Positions 43,562 to 56,006 of a DNA stretch of 64,000 bases are shown one piece after another. The DNA comes from Camellia lanceoleosa. Taxonomy: Eukaryota > Streptophyta > Magnoliopsida > Ericales > Theaceae. The stretch covers positions 58,979,530 through 59,043,529 of the forward strand of contig CM045763.1 of NCBI GenBank assembly GCA_025200525.1, in the 5' to 3' direction. Within the stretch, counting starts at the first letter, position 1. The number at the start of each line of letters is the position of its first letter. The position numbers and the translations under genes are program-made. The notes beneath the pieces were generated by a model. That model made no database searches and was not told the DNA's origin. It saw only the letters and a list, made by a program, of their open reading frames with translations.

Positions 43562-45615
43562 CTACAAGCTTGTTGCGCCTAATGGCCATGTCGGCGTTCC
43601 ATTGAAGCTGACCATCGGGCCATTTGACTGCTCCATGTCATCAGGGTGAAGGCCTAACTCCTTGTAACATCTGACATATATGATGTCGCAGGAGCTACCT
43701 TGATCAATGAGGATACGTTTCACCTGGCACTCCCCAACCTGGAGGGATACTACCAAGGCATCATTGTGCGGGTGCTGGACTATATCAAGGTCGGCTTCTG
43801 TGAAGGCTATCATCGGTCCTTGGCACTCTTCAGGCCAAAGTCTTTTCAGTCCGACCTGGTTGACGTGCTGCAGGTGTTTTACCTTCTGTGTCTCCCCCCA
43901 TATGTCGTTTTCATTCACCTTTGAGTGGATCACATTAACCACCCGAGGTCCGCCTGCCTGTGGTTGCTGCGCTGGAGGAGGCGGGGCTGCTGGTGCTTGA
44001 GGCAATCGTGCCTGTTCTTCCCTTGTTTTGGCCTCATCCACAAGGTCTCTCAGATGGCCTTGCCTCACCAAATCTTCTAAGTGTGCTTTAAGGGCTCTGC
44101 AACCCTGAGTTGGGTGCCCCTCCTCATTGTGGTAAGCACAACGCCTACCAAGGTTTCTTCCCATAAATTCTCCTGGTGCCCTTGCCAGCGCCCTGAAGTA
44201 GGGCTGATTTCGAATTTAATCAAGGACTTTGTGGACCGGAATTTGGAATACCGTTGTCACTGCCTGCTTAGCCCTCAACTCTGTCTCTTGTTTGTTGGGT
44301 CCATTGTTACCCCGGCCACGCTTCGGCGAGCCGTTGCCTTTTTCTGGCTTTATCTCCTTATTCCCCGATGTATCTTCCTCGGCTCTGGCATACTTCTCGA
44401 TTCTCGCCATGAGCTCTTCCATGCTCTTTGGCAGTGTCTTTGCCAAGGACTTCCGCAGTGGACAGTTATCCTTCAGGCCGTTCTTGAAAGACACGACCGC
44501 CACCTCCTGGTTGCATTCAGGTATTCGATTGAACACCTCGTAGTACCTTTTTGCATAGGCCCTAAGGCTTTCATCTTTGCTGATCTTTAGAGCCATCAAT
44601 GCATCCACCCTCAATGGCTGCAGTTTGTTTGTTATGAACCTGGCCACAAACATCTCGGCCAGGCCTTCCCAAGTCTTCACACGTCCCTTTGGTAATTTGT
44701 GGAACCAATCTGATGCAATCTCCTTGAAGGATGAAGGGAACACTTTGCAGAGCAACGACTCGTTCCCACTATATAATGCCATTGAATTCAAAAATAATCC
44801 AACATGGAAGTTAGGGTCTGACTTACCATCATATATTTGGAACCTCGGCATACTGAATCTTTTTGGCATGGCGAATTTGTCCAATTCCACCGAGAATGGT
44901 GTTCTCGGTTTAACCGGGGAGGTTACTTCGACTTCGGCATTTTCTCGCTTCCTCTTGAGGTAATCTCTCAAGTCTTCTTTACTTCTCCCTGCAGCCCGGC
45001 TATCTTTGGACTTCAGCTTTTTCGGCGCACTACTCTCCGCCTCATGGTGGCTCCTTTTCGTCCTTTCCCCGTTGGATGCATCGAAACACAATACCTACCC
45101 CTGAACATGCCGATGTTCTTTGGGGTCTGCCTCCTTCGCGTGATATGTCCTTCGGGACTCTTCTCTTCTCGGCCGACTTCCTTGGAAGGTCGGTGAGAGT
45201 GCCTTCCACTCTTCGTGTGCTGAGGGGCTTCGGGGATTTCTTTCTGCCCCTTCTTCTGGGCGTTTGCTGCTGGCATTGGCGTGTCCTGTAGCGGGTATGG
45301 CGGCTGCATGACATTATTTTGCATCATGAAGTTGACGACCGATTGAAGGTCTGCCAACTTGTTTGCCATCTCCTTTACTTCTTCATCCCTCCTCAGACAT
45401 TTGTCTTTCCAGGTCTGGAGGTTGTCTTCGTTATAGTACTTGCCCTGGTCCGCTTTCTTTGATGTGTCGCCATCCTGGCCGACGCCTTTCTCTGCGTGAT
45501 TCTGATCACGAGTTTCTTCGTTGTGGTCTCCTTTTTCAGCGTTAGGGTCGACGGGTCTTCCACTCCCAGCAGGAGTGTTGTCTTCAACCTTTTCCTTCTG
45601 TGTGTTACTGGCCAT
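43562..45615 (-). pseudogene. Tat element gag and protease, frameshifted
   Basis: Starts MASNTQKEKVEDN at 45615. The N-terminal charged part has ANKLADLQSVVNFMMQN. A one-base frameshift near 45090 moves to the frame carrying CFDASNGERTKR, the gag capsid core (IASDWFHKLPKGRVKTW, FVARFITNKLQ) and NGLKDNCPLRKSLA. An in-frame TAA at 44216-44218 follows KVLD. The same frame resumes with a zinc-knuckle-like CAYHNEEGHPTQGC, a Pro/Ala/Gln linker and the aspartic protease active site LIDQGSSCDIIY (about 43685), then a TAG at 43562-43564. The homologous gag piece at 8190-8690 helps place the frameshift. Confidence 0.88.
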
Positions 45616-45650
45616 CTACTCTTCTTTCGTTCCCACAGACGGCGCCAAAT

Positions 45651-46192
45651 TGTGTGAGTGATTTTCCGATCACACTGTCCTCCTTAGTAATTCAGCTGTA
45701 GAACACAGGCAGAATAGATGGCACCCTACTGTCCTGCACAGAAAGAAAAGGCTCCGGCGGTGGTTCTTCCACCCGGGGGCACTCCGACGATCAAGTCAGT
45801 ATCTCTTAAAGATAATTCAAGTGCTTAAATTACTGCTTAAGGCTTAAAATTGCGTACTTTAGACCCGCCGGGGGTGCCCTTCTTTTATAGTTTTACTCCA
45901 TCCCAGTCCCACTAGAAGTCTCACTTCCTTAGACTCTAATTCCGGATTTACCTTGGACTCTTCAAGAGATAAGGATAGACTCCCTAAGAGTATTACATGT
46001 ATCCATCTTGTAGTCTTTCTTCATTTTAGGACTCTTGTCCCTTATCCGTTTATCCCGGATTCCTGTATTCTCGCAGATAACCTCGGCCTGGCCGAGATCA
46101 TCCTCGTATCTAGACCAGGACACGTGACATCTCGGCTGACACTTCGGTGTCACCTCGGCCACGTGTTGGTACTCAGAAAATATGTCCCCACA
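45651..46192 (-). repeat. 5' LTR of the Tat element (TATA box included)
   Basis: 542 bp. On the minus strand a TATAAAAG box lies at 45889-45882, followed by GGGCACCCCCGGCGGG, the probable transcription start region. The PBS follows directly at lower coordinates. It differs from the 3' LTR at scattered positions (for example CACAGGCAG against CATAAGCAG near the end), so the insertion is moderately recent. Confidence 0.92.
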
Positions 46193-46924
46193 GTTAGTAT
46201 GTTAGTAGTTAGATTATAATTACGGATGTGTGCGGCTCGGTTCGAGCAGTTTCAGAGTAAAATTATAGACCGAATGGTGGGTTAGCGAATTAGCAGATTG
46301 ATAAATTGCGGTTTGAGCGGTTTTTGACGGATTAGAGGATTAAAGAATGTTCTAATCAATTCTCAAACCTTTGCATAATATATAACACTAATTTACATAA
46401 TAGTTTTCATATATATAATACAAACTAATTTTTCAAATATATAACTATTAATTTGTAATAAATTTCACATATTAAATCTCTTTCACGCTCATTTTTACTT
46501 TGATATTTCATTATAGGTTAAAAAAAATATATATGTATTAATTATAGAGAAGTGGAGCAGTTTCAAAGGCAGATTATAAATTTTAAAATTTAAACTCCGA
46601 TTAGTGGATAGAGTGGTGCGGATTGATGCTTATCAGTGTGGTTTTAGCGGATTTGACGGTATTTTGCATAGTCCTAATTACAACGCAGGTTAACGTCTCT
46701 TCATGAACTTGAACCTAAAATCTCACTCATCTTGATACCTAAGTGTCCTCTCCATAATCACTTGGCAAAAGTTGGATTAACAAAAAAAAAAAAAAAAAAC
46801 GAGTGACTAAATTGACAAAAACTTAAATGAAATGCTGCAATTGAAACTAGATTTAAAATGTAGGGATTAAATTGTTCAATTTAAAACTACAAAGACTAAA
46901 ACAAATTTTACTCGAGGATTAAAA
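46193..46924. other. Intergenic with possible decayed repeat
   Basis: GGTTCGAGCAGTTT, TTTGAGCGGTTTTTGACGG and GGTTTTAGCGGATTTGACGG recur in a loose inverted layout (46220-46670), suggesting a decayed dispersed repeat. A poly-A run lies at 46782-46799. No gene is seen. Confidence 0.35.
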
Positions 46925-47400
46925 AAAAAAACAGTTTTAGTCCCTAAAATATGTGTTGTTTTTCATTTTAGTTTCTTAGGTTTTAATTTTGTGATTTTGG
47001 TCCTAAATCTAACGTTTGATAACAAAAATATATATAAAAGACAATTTTGATCCATAAAGTATGAGTTTCTTATCATTTTAGTCCCTTATATCTTAAATTT
47101 TGTTATTTTGGTTATCAAAGTTGTCAATTTGAGTCAATTTGGTCGCATAACAACTTTGATGATCAAAATGATAAAATTTATAACTTGAGAAACTACAATG
47201 ATAAGAAACGCATACTTTTTAGAGACCAAAATTGTCTTTTACTTGAGAATAAAATATTTTTCACGTTATCTATGTAAACGGATGTTAGAGATAGATCAAA
47301 TTGATAACTTTAAGAATCAAAATGACAAAATTAAAACTTAATAAACTAAAATGATAAAAAAACACATATTTTAAAGATTAAAATTATCTTTTATCCTTGA
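46925..47400. repeat. Foldback element of the 5797 family
   Basis: Imperfect palindrome centred near 47150. It begins AACAGTTTTAGTCCC and ends ATTAAAATTATCTTTTATCC; inner arms CAAAGTTGTCAATTTGAGTC and reversed CATCAAAGTTGTTATG. Same unit order as 5797-6290. Non-coding. Confidence 0.65.
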
Positions 47401-47993
47401 ATCAAACTACAAGAAAAAAAATATAATTAACTCTTATTATTATTTATTTGTCTTCATCATAATCTTGTTTTAGGTTAGGTCCAAAATTTCCCTTTTCCTT
47501 ACGAAAGCTAAGGTTATTTTATGCAACATTTAATAATTTTATATAGCTTTATACGTTACTCCACAAAACAATCCAAAACTTGAAATTTTCCAGGATGTTA
47601 CCTTCCACCTTCTAACATGCCCACCAAAGCATGTAGACTTTATCAAAATTTATGTTAATACTAGAATTTTAGTTGTCGGGATTGTTTTACATGTGTCAAG
47701 TAGATGTAAAACGAGAAAGGTCTTTCATATTCATTAATTGATTAATTTTGAAATTAATTGAGCGTTAAAAATTTAAGAATATAAATTAAAGTTTTGAGTT
47801 TAAGTTATTTTAAATGGCAAGTAAAAGTTTATTCGGTTGTTAATTTAAGACATTGAGATTAGGTGAGGTACGCATAAATTAATTTGAACATTCAATTATA
47901 AAAATAAAAAATTATAATAATTTTGAATTTAGCACTAGCTGACTTCATCTTTTAAATTGATTTGATTCTTGAAACAATATATTTTTAATTTGG

Positions 47994-48335
47994 ATAAATT
48001 ACAAATATGCTTCATGAGATTTGATTAAAATATGAATTGTTTCTTGTGATTCTGGAAATTACATTCCACCCCCTGAGATTTTCAATTTCATAATAAACTG
48101 TCCCTTTTATTAACAAATCATCAAGTCAATTAATAGTTTTTAATGATATTAGAAACATATTTTAATTAATAATTTAAGTAATTTTATTATTGTATATGAG
48201 TATAATTAAGAATTTTATTTTTTAATTAATTCTGTTAAATAAAAAATTCTGACAATAAAGTATTTGTAATTTTTCAAATTATAAGAAATAATCTATACTT
48301 TAGGCAAATCTCAGAAAGTGTATTTGTAATTTACT
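47994..48335. repeat. Dispersed AT-rich repeat, copy 2, with inverted ends
   Basis: Starts GATAAATTACAAATATGC and ends GTATTTGTAATTTACTC, inverted copies of each other, with internal similarity to 32620-32905. Probably a MITE. Confidence 0.55.
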
Positions 48336-48499
48336 CTTTTAATTTTACTTTTAAAAAAACATGGCTCTAGTTAGATTTGTATGGAAGAGACCGGTCCATA
48401 TATTTCCCAGGAATTAATTCCCCTAGTTAGGTTAATTATTAGCCTAATATAAAACCAACCAACATATCTTAATTCCAAAAAATTTTATTTACAATAAAT

Positions 48500-48790
48500 T
48501 AAGATATTGTTTATCAAATGTCACGGGAAAAATTTTTGAAAAATTTTTCTACAAATAAGTTTTCAAAATAATCAAACAAACAAATCAAAAAAACAAAATA
48601 AAAAACAAAAACAAATTTGCTCTCTCTCACACATAAAATCAATCACTTTTTTTTAAATCTCTCAAAATAAATTTTTTTAAAAAATCTTTTTGAAAAAATA
48701 AAAAAAAACACTTTTTTTTTTTTTTTTTTCTAAAAAACACAAACTAAAAACAACACAAACCACACATACTTTATATTAAATATATTAATA
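48500..48790. repeat. Decayed copy of the 57638 MITE family
   Basis: TTTTTCTACAAATAAGTTTTC and TCTCACACATAAAATCAATCA match, in reverse orientation, the interior of 57638-57929 (GAAAACTCATTTGTAGAGAAA; TGATTTGATGTGTATGAGAGA). The ends are blurred by A/T runs. Confidence 0.45.
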
Positions 48791-49348
48791 TTATATCATG
48801 TCACACGACGGGGGACGGAGGGGTTGAAAGTTTTTGACATTGTTACATAATAACAAACAATAAAAACAAAAATAAAAGACAAAAAAATATTTGCACGCAA
48901 TATCGGGTGCAATCTGGCGGGACTTAACCCAAACAAAGTTCAACTCTCAATTTAAAATATTCCCCCCAAAAAACTCCCAGTCTAAAGTTTAGATTGCATA
49001 ATTTTAAAGAGAAATGTTACAATTTAAGCTTATAAAATCACGAAAAACGTTTTCCCTTTTAAAAGTTTTTACAATTTAATCAATAATGATGTCAACTTTT
49101 GATTCATTAGATATTCCATAATGTAAGATTTAATTGTTTTGTCATATCATTATGAGTGAATTTAAGAGTCTAAATTTTGAATTTCTATAATTTATCTAAA
49201 ATTACCCACAATAATATAACAAGAGAGTTTGACCATATATGATTGTATGTGATAAATCAAAAGTTAATGTTTATCTTGTCACAATTATAAGTAAAATTAA
49301 GTGGGGGCAATTACAAATCAGTATAGTTGACAAAAAATAATTATCAGT

Positions 49349-49586
49349 GGCCTTGTTTAGAAAGGCGGTTGGGTCAAAATAACTCACTAAAAAATAAAAC
49401 AAGCTAAAACAATTAATAAAATAAAATGTCACATCTAATCCATAATCATTTCATTTTTTTTCTCACAACTATCAAATCAACTACAAAAAAAGCCAACTAA
49501 CTTTTTAAACATAATTTTTTTAATTAGGCTAAAATAGTAAAAAAGTTAAATAACCAATTGAAATAATTAATTTTCCAAACAAGGCC
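49349..49586. repeat. GTTTAG/GTTTGG-type MITE, 238 bp
   Basis: Left end GGCCTTGTTTAGAAA; right end read in reverse GGCCTTGTTTGGAAAA. AT-rich interior with repeated AAAATAA/TTAACTTTTT blocks. No matching target duplication is visible (flanks AGT and AAT). Confidence 0.65.
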
Positions 49587-49887
49587 AATACATGAGAGTG
49601 CAACTCTTTTTTGTATAAAAAAATACAATAAAATTTGAACTCCGCAAATATTTATATCCGCAAATATTTATATTCTCACCTGTTTATAAATGTTTGCCCA
49701 ACTTCACACTTATTGTTAATTTCCTCAATTAAGGGAAGCATTTTTATGATCTCAAACACTTTCTAATTATAATTTGATCAAGGTTAGGGCTAAAATTTGT
49801 ATACCCGGATTAACTTTGGACAATGCTTGGGCATGAGTTTCTACAGCCCGAATAACTTGAATAATCCAAATTTTTTTTATTAATATA

Positions 49888-50517
49888 TGTTGGATCATTT
49901 TAATATCTTTAATTTATTTATTTATATATTTTTTGTTCATGAATCTTCTTTTGTCTTATTCATGAATCTCGTCTTGTTCATGAATGGAGATTCATTGTTT
50001 TGGTGACCTTTTGTCTTGTTCATGAATGAAAATTAATTGAAGTTCATGAACTTAGTAGTGAGTTAATATTTAGAGACTCTCCTTTTTTTCTAAGTTTAAT
50101 GGTCATTATTATTTTTTGGTGTATTTTGTAAGTCCTAATGGCCTATAAATAGTTCCTCACATCTACTTCTTTCTACACCAACATACCAACTATTTTTGTA
50201 TACTTAAGAGATTACTAGGCAAAGAAGGGTACTTTTTCTTGGTCGAGCTTTGGGTTCACCATCTTGTGTAGAGTTGGCCTAAACCATATGACAAGTGGTC
50301 GGGCTGTTGTATCTTGGAGGGGACAAGTCATAGTTTTGTGACTACTGCATTAGTATTTGGGTTCTTTTTACCGCAGTGGACTTGATCTCCTTAAAAAAAA
50401 CGAGATATCCGTACCTCAGCTTGATCTATTTGTATCTCACTATTCTTTGTATTATTTATCAATAAAATATAATTTTTTTCTAATGAAATATAATTTTTTA
50501 TGGTACTTTCACCATCA
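49888..50517 (+). repeat. 5' LTR of Copia 3 with TATA box
   Basis: 630 bp. CCTATAAATAG (TATA 50144-50151; again 54250-54257 in the 3' LTR) is a convincing core promoter. AATAAAATATAAT near 50461 is a likely polyadenylation region. Confidence 0.88.
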
Positions 50518-50534
50518 ATTTTAAGGAGATCAAC

Positions 50535-53446
50535 CATGGAACAAGTACCAGAAAAAACCAATGATGGAATTGGAGATCTCAACAAGCCTTTCAAGTTCAA
50601 GGGAGTTCATTTTAAGAGGTGGAAATGAAAAATTCTTTTTTACCTCAGCTTTTTGAAAGTTGCATATGTTTTTACCGAGAAGAATCCAAACAAAATCTCA
50701 ATCGAGGTGATGAATGATGAAAACTATGAGGCACATAAAGCAAAAGTGGCTTCCTACAATACATATAAGTATAAATGTCATTTTAATCTCTTAAATTTCC
50801 TTACTGATTAATTTTATGATTATTACTATGACATTACTTACACTTTGTCTTCTATTAATTTTTTGCATGCTCGCTTGTGTCATATTAATAGTAAATATGT
50901 GGGAATTATGAGTAGTTTAGGATTAATTTCTAAAGTGATAAAATTTTTTGAGAAATGTGAAGTTTGTAGTAAAGAAAAAATTACCAAAAAGCTTCATAAA
51001 AGTGTTAAAAAAAATACCGAATTGCTAGAATTATTTCATACTGATTTGTGTGAGTTTGAAGGAATTTTAACTCGAGGCGGTAACCGATATTTTATTACTT
51101 TTATTAATGATTTTTCAAAATACACAAACGTATATTTATTAAAAAATAAAAGTGATACTTTTGAGAAATTTAAAGAATTCCTTCTTGAAATAGAAAATCA
51201 ATTCGGTAAAAAGATTAAGAGAATTAGAAATGATAGAGGCCGGGAGTATGAATCTCTTGGATTCAACTCTTTTGTTCAATCATTAGGAATTATTCATGAG
51301 GCTACTCCACCATATTCACCTTCATCTAATGGCGCATGTAGCTAAAAGAAAAAATAGAACATTAATTGACTTGACGAATGCTATGCTTATTGATTCAGGT
51401 GCTCCCTCAAATTTTTTGGGCAAGGCTATTTTGACAACTCACCATGTGATAAATAGAGTGCCACACAAAAAGACTAAAATTGTACTTTATGAGTTGTGGC
51501 GAGGGCATAAACCAAATCTAGGTTATTTGAGAGTTTAGGGTTGTTTAGCTTTTGTGAGGCTTGCAGATCCTAAACGGCCTAAATTAGGTAAACGAGCTAC
51601 CACCTGTGCTTTTCTTGGATATGCGTTACATAGTACAACTTATAGATTTTTTGATATGGAAAATAATATTATTTTTGAATCAGGTGATACTATTTTTCAT
51701 GAAAATAAATTTCCTTTCAAATCTAGAAATAGTGGGGGTTAAATAATTTTTAAAAATATTTTATCCATGCCTAACTCTTCTACTCCATCTCAAATTTTTC
51801 AAGAACAAGAAAATTCTCAAATCTAACCAAGGAGGAGTAAACGAGCTAGAGTTGAAAAAGATTTGGCCATGACTATTATCTTTACAATGTGGAAGAAATT
51901 CCTCTTACGATGCAAGAAACTTTATCATCACCTGATACTATTTTATAGAGAGAGGCTATAAATGATGAGATAGATTCACTACTTTCAAATAAAACATGGA
52001 AGCTAGTGGATTTACCTCCATGTTGTAAAACTATTGGGTGTAAATGGGTCCTTCGTAAAAAACTTAAACCGGATGGAATTATAGATAAGTATAAAGCGAG
52101 GCTTGTCGCTAAAGGTTTTAAGCAACAAGTTGATCTTGATTTTTCTTTGATACTTTTTCTCCAGTTACTAGAGTTACATTCATTAGACTGTTGATAGCAC
52201 TGGCTGCAATTCATAATTTAAAAATTCATCAAATGGATGTAAAAACAGTATTTTTAAATGGAGATCTCGATAAGAAGATTTACATGGACCAACCCGAAGG
52301 CTTTGTGGAGCCTGGCCAAGAAAGCAAATTGTGTAAGCTAACTAAATCTCTTTATGGTTTAAAACAAGCTCCTAAACAGTGGCATGAGAAATTTGATTCC
52401 TGCATACTTAAGAATGGCTATAAGACTAATGAAGGTGATAAGTGCATATATTATAAAACTTGTGAGAATGCACATGTAATTATTAGCCTATATGTGGATG
52501 ATCTACTTATCTTTGGCTCTAATTTGCATATTATAAATGAGACTAGAAATATGCTTAATAGCCACTTGGATATGAAAGATCTTGGTGAAGCCAATTTTAT
52601 TTTGGGAATTAAAATTACCAAGACTAATGATGGCATTTTTCTTGATTAATCGCATTATGTTGAGAAAATTTTAAAGAAATATAACTTTTTAGACTGAAAA
52701 CATGTTGCTACTCCTTTTGATGCAAGCATATATTTATCTGTTGTAACAAATGAAAAAGAAGTGATTAATCAAAAGGAATATGCTACCATGATTGGTAGTT
52801 TGAGATATGCTACTGAATGTACTAGACTTAATATTGCATATGCTGTTGGAGTACTTAGCAGATTTACTAGCAAACCAATCGAGATCATTGGCTAGCCATG
52901 GGAAGAACTATGAGATATTTATTTGGTACCAAAAATTATGGTTTGTTTTATAACAAGTATCCTGTGGTACTTGAGGATATAGTGATACCGATTGGAACAC
53001 TTTGTAAGGTGATTCTCTCTACCTCGGGTTTTATTTTTACCTTGGGTGGTGGTACTATATGTTAGAAGTCTAAAAAACAGACTATAATTGATAATTCTAC
53101 TATGGAAGCTAAACTTATAGCGTTAGTTTCAGCATGTGAGGAAGCAAATTGGTTACGAGATTTGTTACATGAAATCTCTTTTTGGGAAAAATCAATTCCT
53201 CATGTGTTAATTCTTTGTGATAGCACTGTTGTTATTGGTAGAGTGAACAACCATTTTCATAATGGTAAATCCAGACCTATTCGAAGGAAACATAGTAATG
53301 TGAAATCCTATTTGAGTAATGACATCATAACTATGAATTATGTAAAATCTTGTGATAATCTTGTGGATCCGTTGACCAAGGCCTTGGTGAGAGATAAGGT
53401 CTGGAATATATCGAGGGGGATGGGTTTGAAGCCTATAAAATCATAA
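50535..53446 (+). pseudogene. Copia 3 gag-pol, heavily decayed
   Basis: The gag start [15 protein letters not shown] (50536) soon hits a stop where Trp-Lys is expected (HFKRWK then TGA), and gag is internally deleted near 50830, so capsid end, zinc knuckle and protease are missing. Pre-integrase LHARLCHINSKYV leads to integrase (HTDLCEFEGIL, NDRGREYES). The motif usually reading VAERKNRT reads VAKRKNRT, so the catalytic Glu is lost. Then come RT (WKLVDLPP, KARLVAKGFKQQ, MDVKTVFLNGDLDKKIYM, SLYGLKQAPKQWHEKF) with intact YVDDLLIFG at about 52490, and RNase H fragments (MEAKLIALVSACEEANWL, SNVKSYLSNDIITMNYV) ending MGLKPIKS at 53446. There are more than ten stops and several frameshifts. Confidence 0.88.
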
Positions 53447-54012
53447 ATCATGTATGAGAATACCCAACATAGGGACTAGAGATCCTGTAACTAGGTTCAA
53501 TGGAAAAAACAAATCATATGATGGTTGTAAAAAATGCACTCCTTAATATTTTACTGTTCATCCCTATGATGTAAGTGCATTTGTCCTATAATGTTGGAGG
53601 GTTGAGTTTTTGTACTCTTAATGAAATTCTGTAACTCTTGTTCAGTGGGGTGTATAAATTACAGGAAAATCCTTGATAGATTTCACTTATGTGAACGTGA
53701 AAGTGGAACCGCTTTCTATGAGAACAAGGCTTATTATCCAATATGCTCATGAAAACTGAGATAAGCAAAAGACCGTAATGTGCTGACTATTAAAAGCTCA
53801 TGTCAACACCTGAATTATTATGTGTGAGCAATAATATTTTATTCCCCCCTAAGTAGTCATAGTTTAAGTCTAAGACCACTGCTGACTCTAGAGTAGAGGT
53901 TGTTGTTTCACTAATGAAGGTTCAATGCAGAGCACACCTTCATGATGCATACTAGTCTATCTTTGTTTGGTAATCTCTCTTATTCTTATTGATATTAAAA
54001 TGAGTAGGGGAT
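53447..54012 (+). other. Copia 3 3' untranslated spacer
   Basis: About 565 bp between the RNase H stop and the 3' LTR, without ORF. It has GGGACTAGAGATCCTGTAAC and short repeats of GAACGTGAAAGTGG type. Such spacers are usual in this kind of Copia element. Confidence 0.6.
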
Positions 54013-54603
54013 TGTTAGACCATTTTAATATCTTTTATTTATTTATTTATATATTTTTGTTTATAAATCTTATTTTGTCTTGTTCATGAATGGAGATTCA
54101 TTATTTTGGTGACCTTTTGTCTTCTTCATGAATGGAGATTAATTGGAGTTCATAAACTTGGTGGTGAGTTAATATTTGGAGACTCTTCCTTTTCTCTATG
54201 TTTAATGATCATTATTATTTTTTGGTGTATTTTGTAAGTCCTAGTGGCCTATAAATAGTTCCTCACATCTACTCTTTTCTACACCAACATACAAACTATT
54301 TTTGTATACTTGAGAGATTACTAGGCAAAAAAGGTATTTTTTTTTTTTTGTGGAGCTTTAGGTTCACCATCTTGTGTAGAGTTAGCCTGAACCATACCAC
54401 AAATGGTCAGGCTGTTGTATCCTGGAGGGGACAAGTCATAGTTTTGTGACTGCTATATCGGTAATTGGGTTCTTCTTACCGCAGTGGGCTTGATCTCCTT
54501 AAAGAAAATGAGATGTTTGTGCCTCAGCCCGATCTATTTGTATCTCATTTTCTTTGTATTATTTAACAATAAAATATAATTTTTTCTGGTATTTTTACCA
54601 ACA
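54013..54603 (+). repeat. 3' LTR of Copia 3
   Basis: 591-bp counterpart of 49888-50517, ending TTACCAACA next to ATATA. Confidence 0.88.
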
Positions 54604-54608
54604 ATATA

Positions 54609-55407
54609 TATAATAAATATGAAATATTAGAAATTAAAAAATATTTTATCAATGTTTAAATTAAATTATATTGCAATGTAATATATTTTATTATTTTTCT
54701 TATTATTATTATTTTTTTTCATCTTCAAAGTGTAATAAATTATCCGTTTAAAAAAAAAAAAAAAGTGTAATAAATTAGTTTCAGACAAACTCTCTCTTTT
54801 TTATTTAATTATTTGGATAATTTGAGGCAAACTCGAATTTTTTAAATTAAATTCAGAATCTAACTTGGACAAAATGTTCGGGCAAGAGTCAGCCTCAAGG
54901 GCGAATTCAGGATCCGTCTGTACATGAGATTGAGCTTGGATTGACATTCAATTCAGGATATCCCTTTATTTATTTGGGTAATATATTTTATTATATTTTC
55001 TTGGAAATGCAATCCCTTAGAAAATTCTCATTCATGGGCGTTTCTACGCTTCCCACATATTGGAGATGAAATACTAGAACCACTCTATAACATGTTGAAG
55101 TTCAAGACTTTCTGTTAATATTGTTGTCTCTTGTAACTTTGCTCACAAAACGTAAAACATTGATAGAAGAAGTGAGGAAATAAAAATTATCACAAAAAAT
55201 ATATGGGTCTTGACACTATCATGTGACGCAGTAGAATACAATTGTTAAATTCTACAATAGTCTTTTATATTGTGCGAAACTTATCAAAAGATAAGAAGTC
55301 TTAAATAATCAGAGATTATTCAGAACAAGACTTTTGAAGCGCTCAAACTACTGGCTAACCTCCATGGATTGAGGTATGCTATTTTTCTCTATGAAATTTA
55401 TTCATTA
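54609..55407. other. AT-rich intergenic
   Basis: A/T runs near 54750. A stretch at 54830-54960 (GAGGCAAACTCGAATTTTT, GGACAAAATGTTCGGGCAAG) resembles sequence left of Copia 3 at 49790-49870 and at 34490-34620, so the Copia probably landed in a dispersed repeat. No gene is seen. Confidence 0.4.
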
Positions 55408-55555
55408 AATATTTTTATAATATTAGAAGATTAATTTAGACATCGGATGACTCCCGACCGTTTAGTGACTGTGAGCATTTCAATATTTTTATAATATTAG
55501 AGGATTAATTTAGACATCGGATGACCCTCAACCGTTTAACGACTGTGAGTGTTTT
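55408..55555. repeat. 74-bp tandem duplication
   Basis: AATATTTTTATAATATTAGA starts at 55408 and 55482. Both copies continue GATTAATTTAGACATCGGAT and end ACTGTGAGCATTT or ACTGTGAGTGTTT. Two copies, non-coding. Confidence 0.8.
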
Positions 55556-55797
55556 CTCTTGTAGATGGCGATCACGTGATGGTTCTAATCATTTTTTTTT
55601 TTTTTGTTGAGTTTTCTTCATTACAAGTATTGAACTTTCTGTGTCCGTACAATTGACACTATTAGTATGAAACGAAAAACTTAAATGAAGGAGATGAATA
55701 TGATGTTCTTAACATTAAATAAAAACCCGTTAATTTATACGCCAAAATAAGGGGTTCTCAAAAGGCTTTTGTGGATCTTCTTTGGAGAAGACTTAGA

Positions 55798-56006
55798 GCT
55801 CGTTTGGGAAGGGAGGGGTTGGGTTTTTTTTGTTAAAATAATCACAAAAAATAAAATAAACTTTTTAATTCAATAAGACAAAATATCACATTCAACTCAT
55901 AATTATTATATTCTTTCTCTCACAAAAAAGTCAAAAATCCTTTCCAAATAAAACTTTTTAGCCCCTAAATAAAACAGCCAAAAAGTCAATCCACTTCCCA
56001 AATGAC
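55798..56006. repeat. GTTTGG-type MITE, about 210 bp
   Basis: Left GCTCGTTTGGGAAG; right end read in reverse GGTCATTTGGGAAGTGG. The interior has the AAAAAGTCAA and CAATAAGACAAAATATCACA blocks seen in the 49349 copy. No clear target duplication. Confidence 0.6.

Larger units (their letters stand above)
35083..46192 (-). mobile_element. Tat-lineage Ty3/Gypsy retrotransposon, 11.1 kb, with antisense gene
   Basis: LTRs 45651-46192 (5') and 35083-35623 (3') on the minus strand, starting TGT(A/G)GGGACATATTTT and ending CACACA, with a perfect 5-bp target duplication GTTAG at 35078-35082 and 46193-46197. The PBS TTTGGCGCCGTCTGTGGGAA (minus, about 45648-45629) and purine tract CCTAGGGGGCAGT next to the 3' LTR are present. 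Order: gag, protease, RT, RNase H, second RNase H, integrase (minus, 45615-39999); tandem arrays 39320-39790; antisense intron-containing ORF on the plus strand (36586-38951). The dual RNase H and extra ORF place it in the Tat/Retand-Ogre group. Stops and frameshifts make it non-autonomous now. Confidence 0.93.
49888..54603 (+). mobile_element. Copia LTR retrotransposon 3, decayed
   Basis: 5' LTR 49888-50517 and 3' LTR 54013-54603, starting TGTT(G/A)GA and ending CA, with a perfect target duplication ATATA (49883-49887 and 54604-54608). The purine tract GAGTAGGGGAT immediately precedes the 3' LTR. I find no recognisable PBS after the 5' LTR. The LTRs differ clearly at many bases, and the coding part has many stops, so it is older than Copia 1. 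Confidence 0.9.

Noticed and set aside
44081..44590. 169-residue plus-strand frame opposite Tat gag
   Set aside because: Antisense shadow; gag motifs are on the minus strand in this interval.
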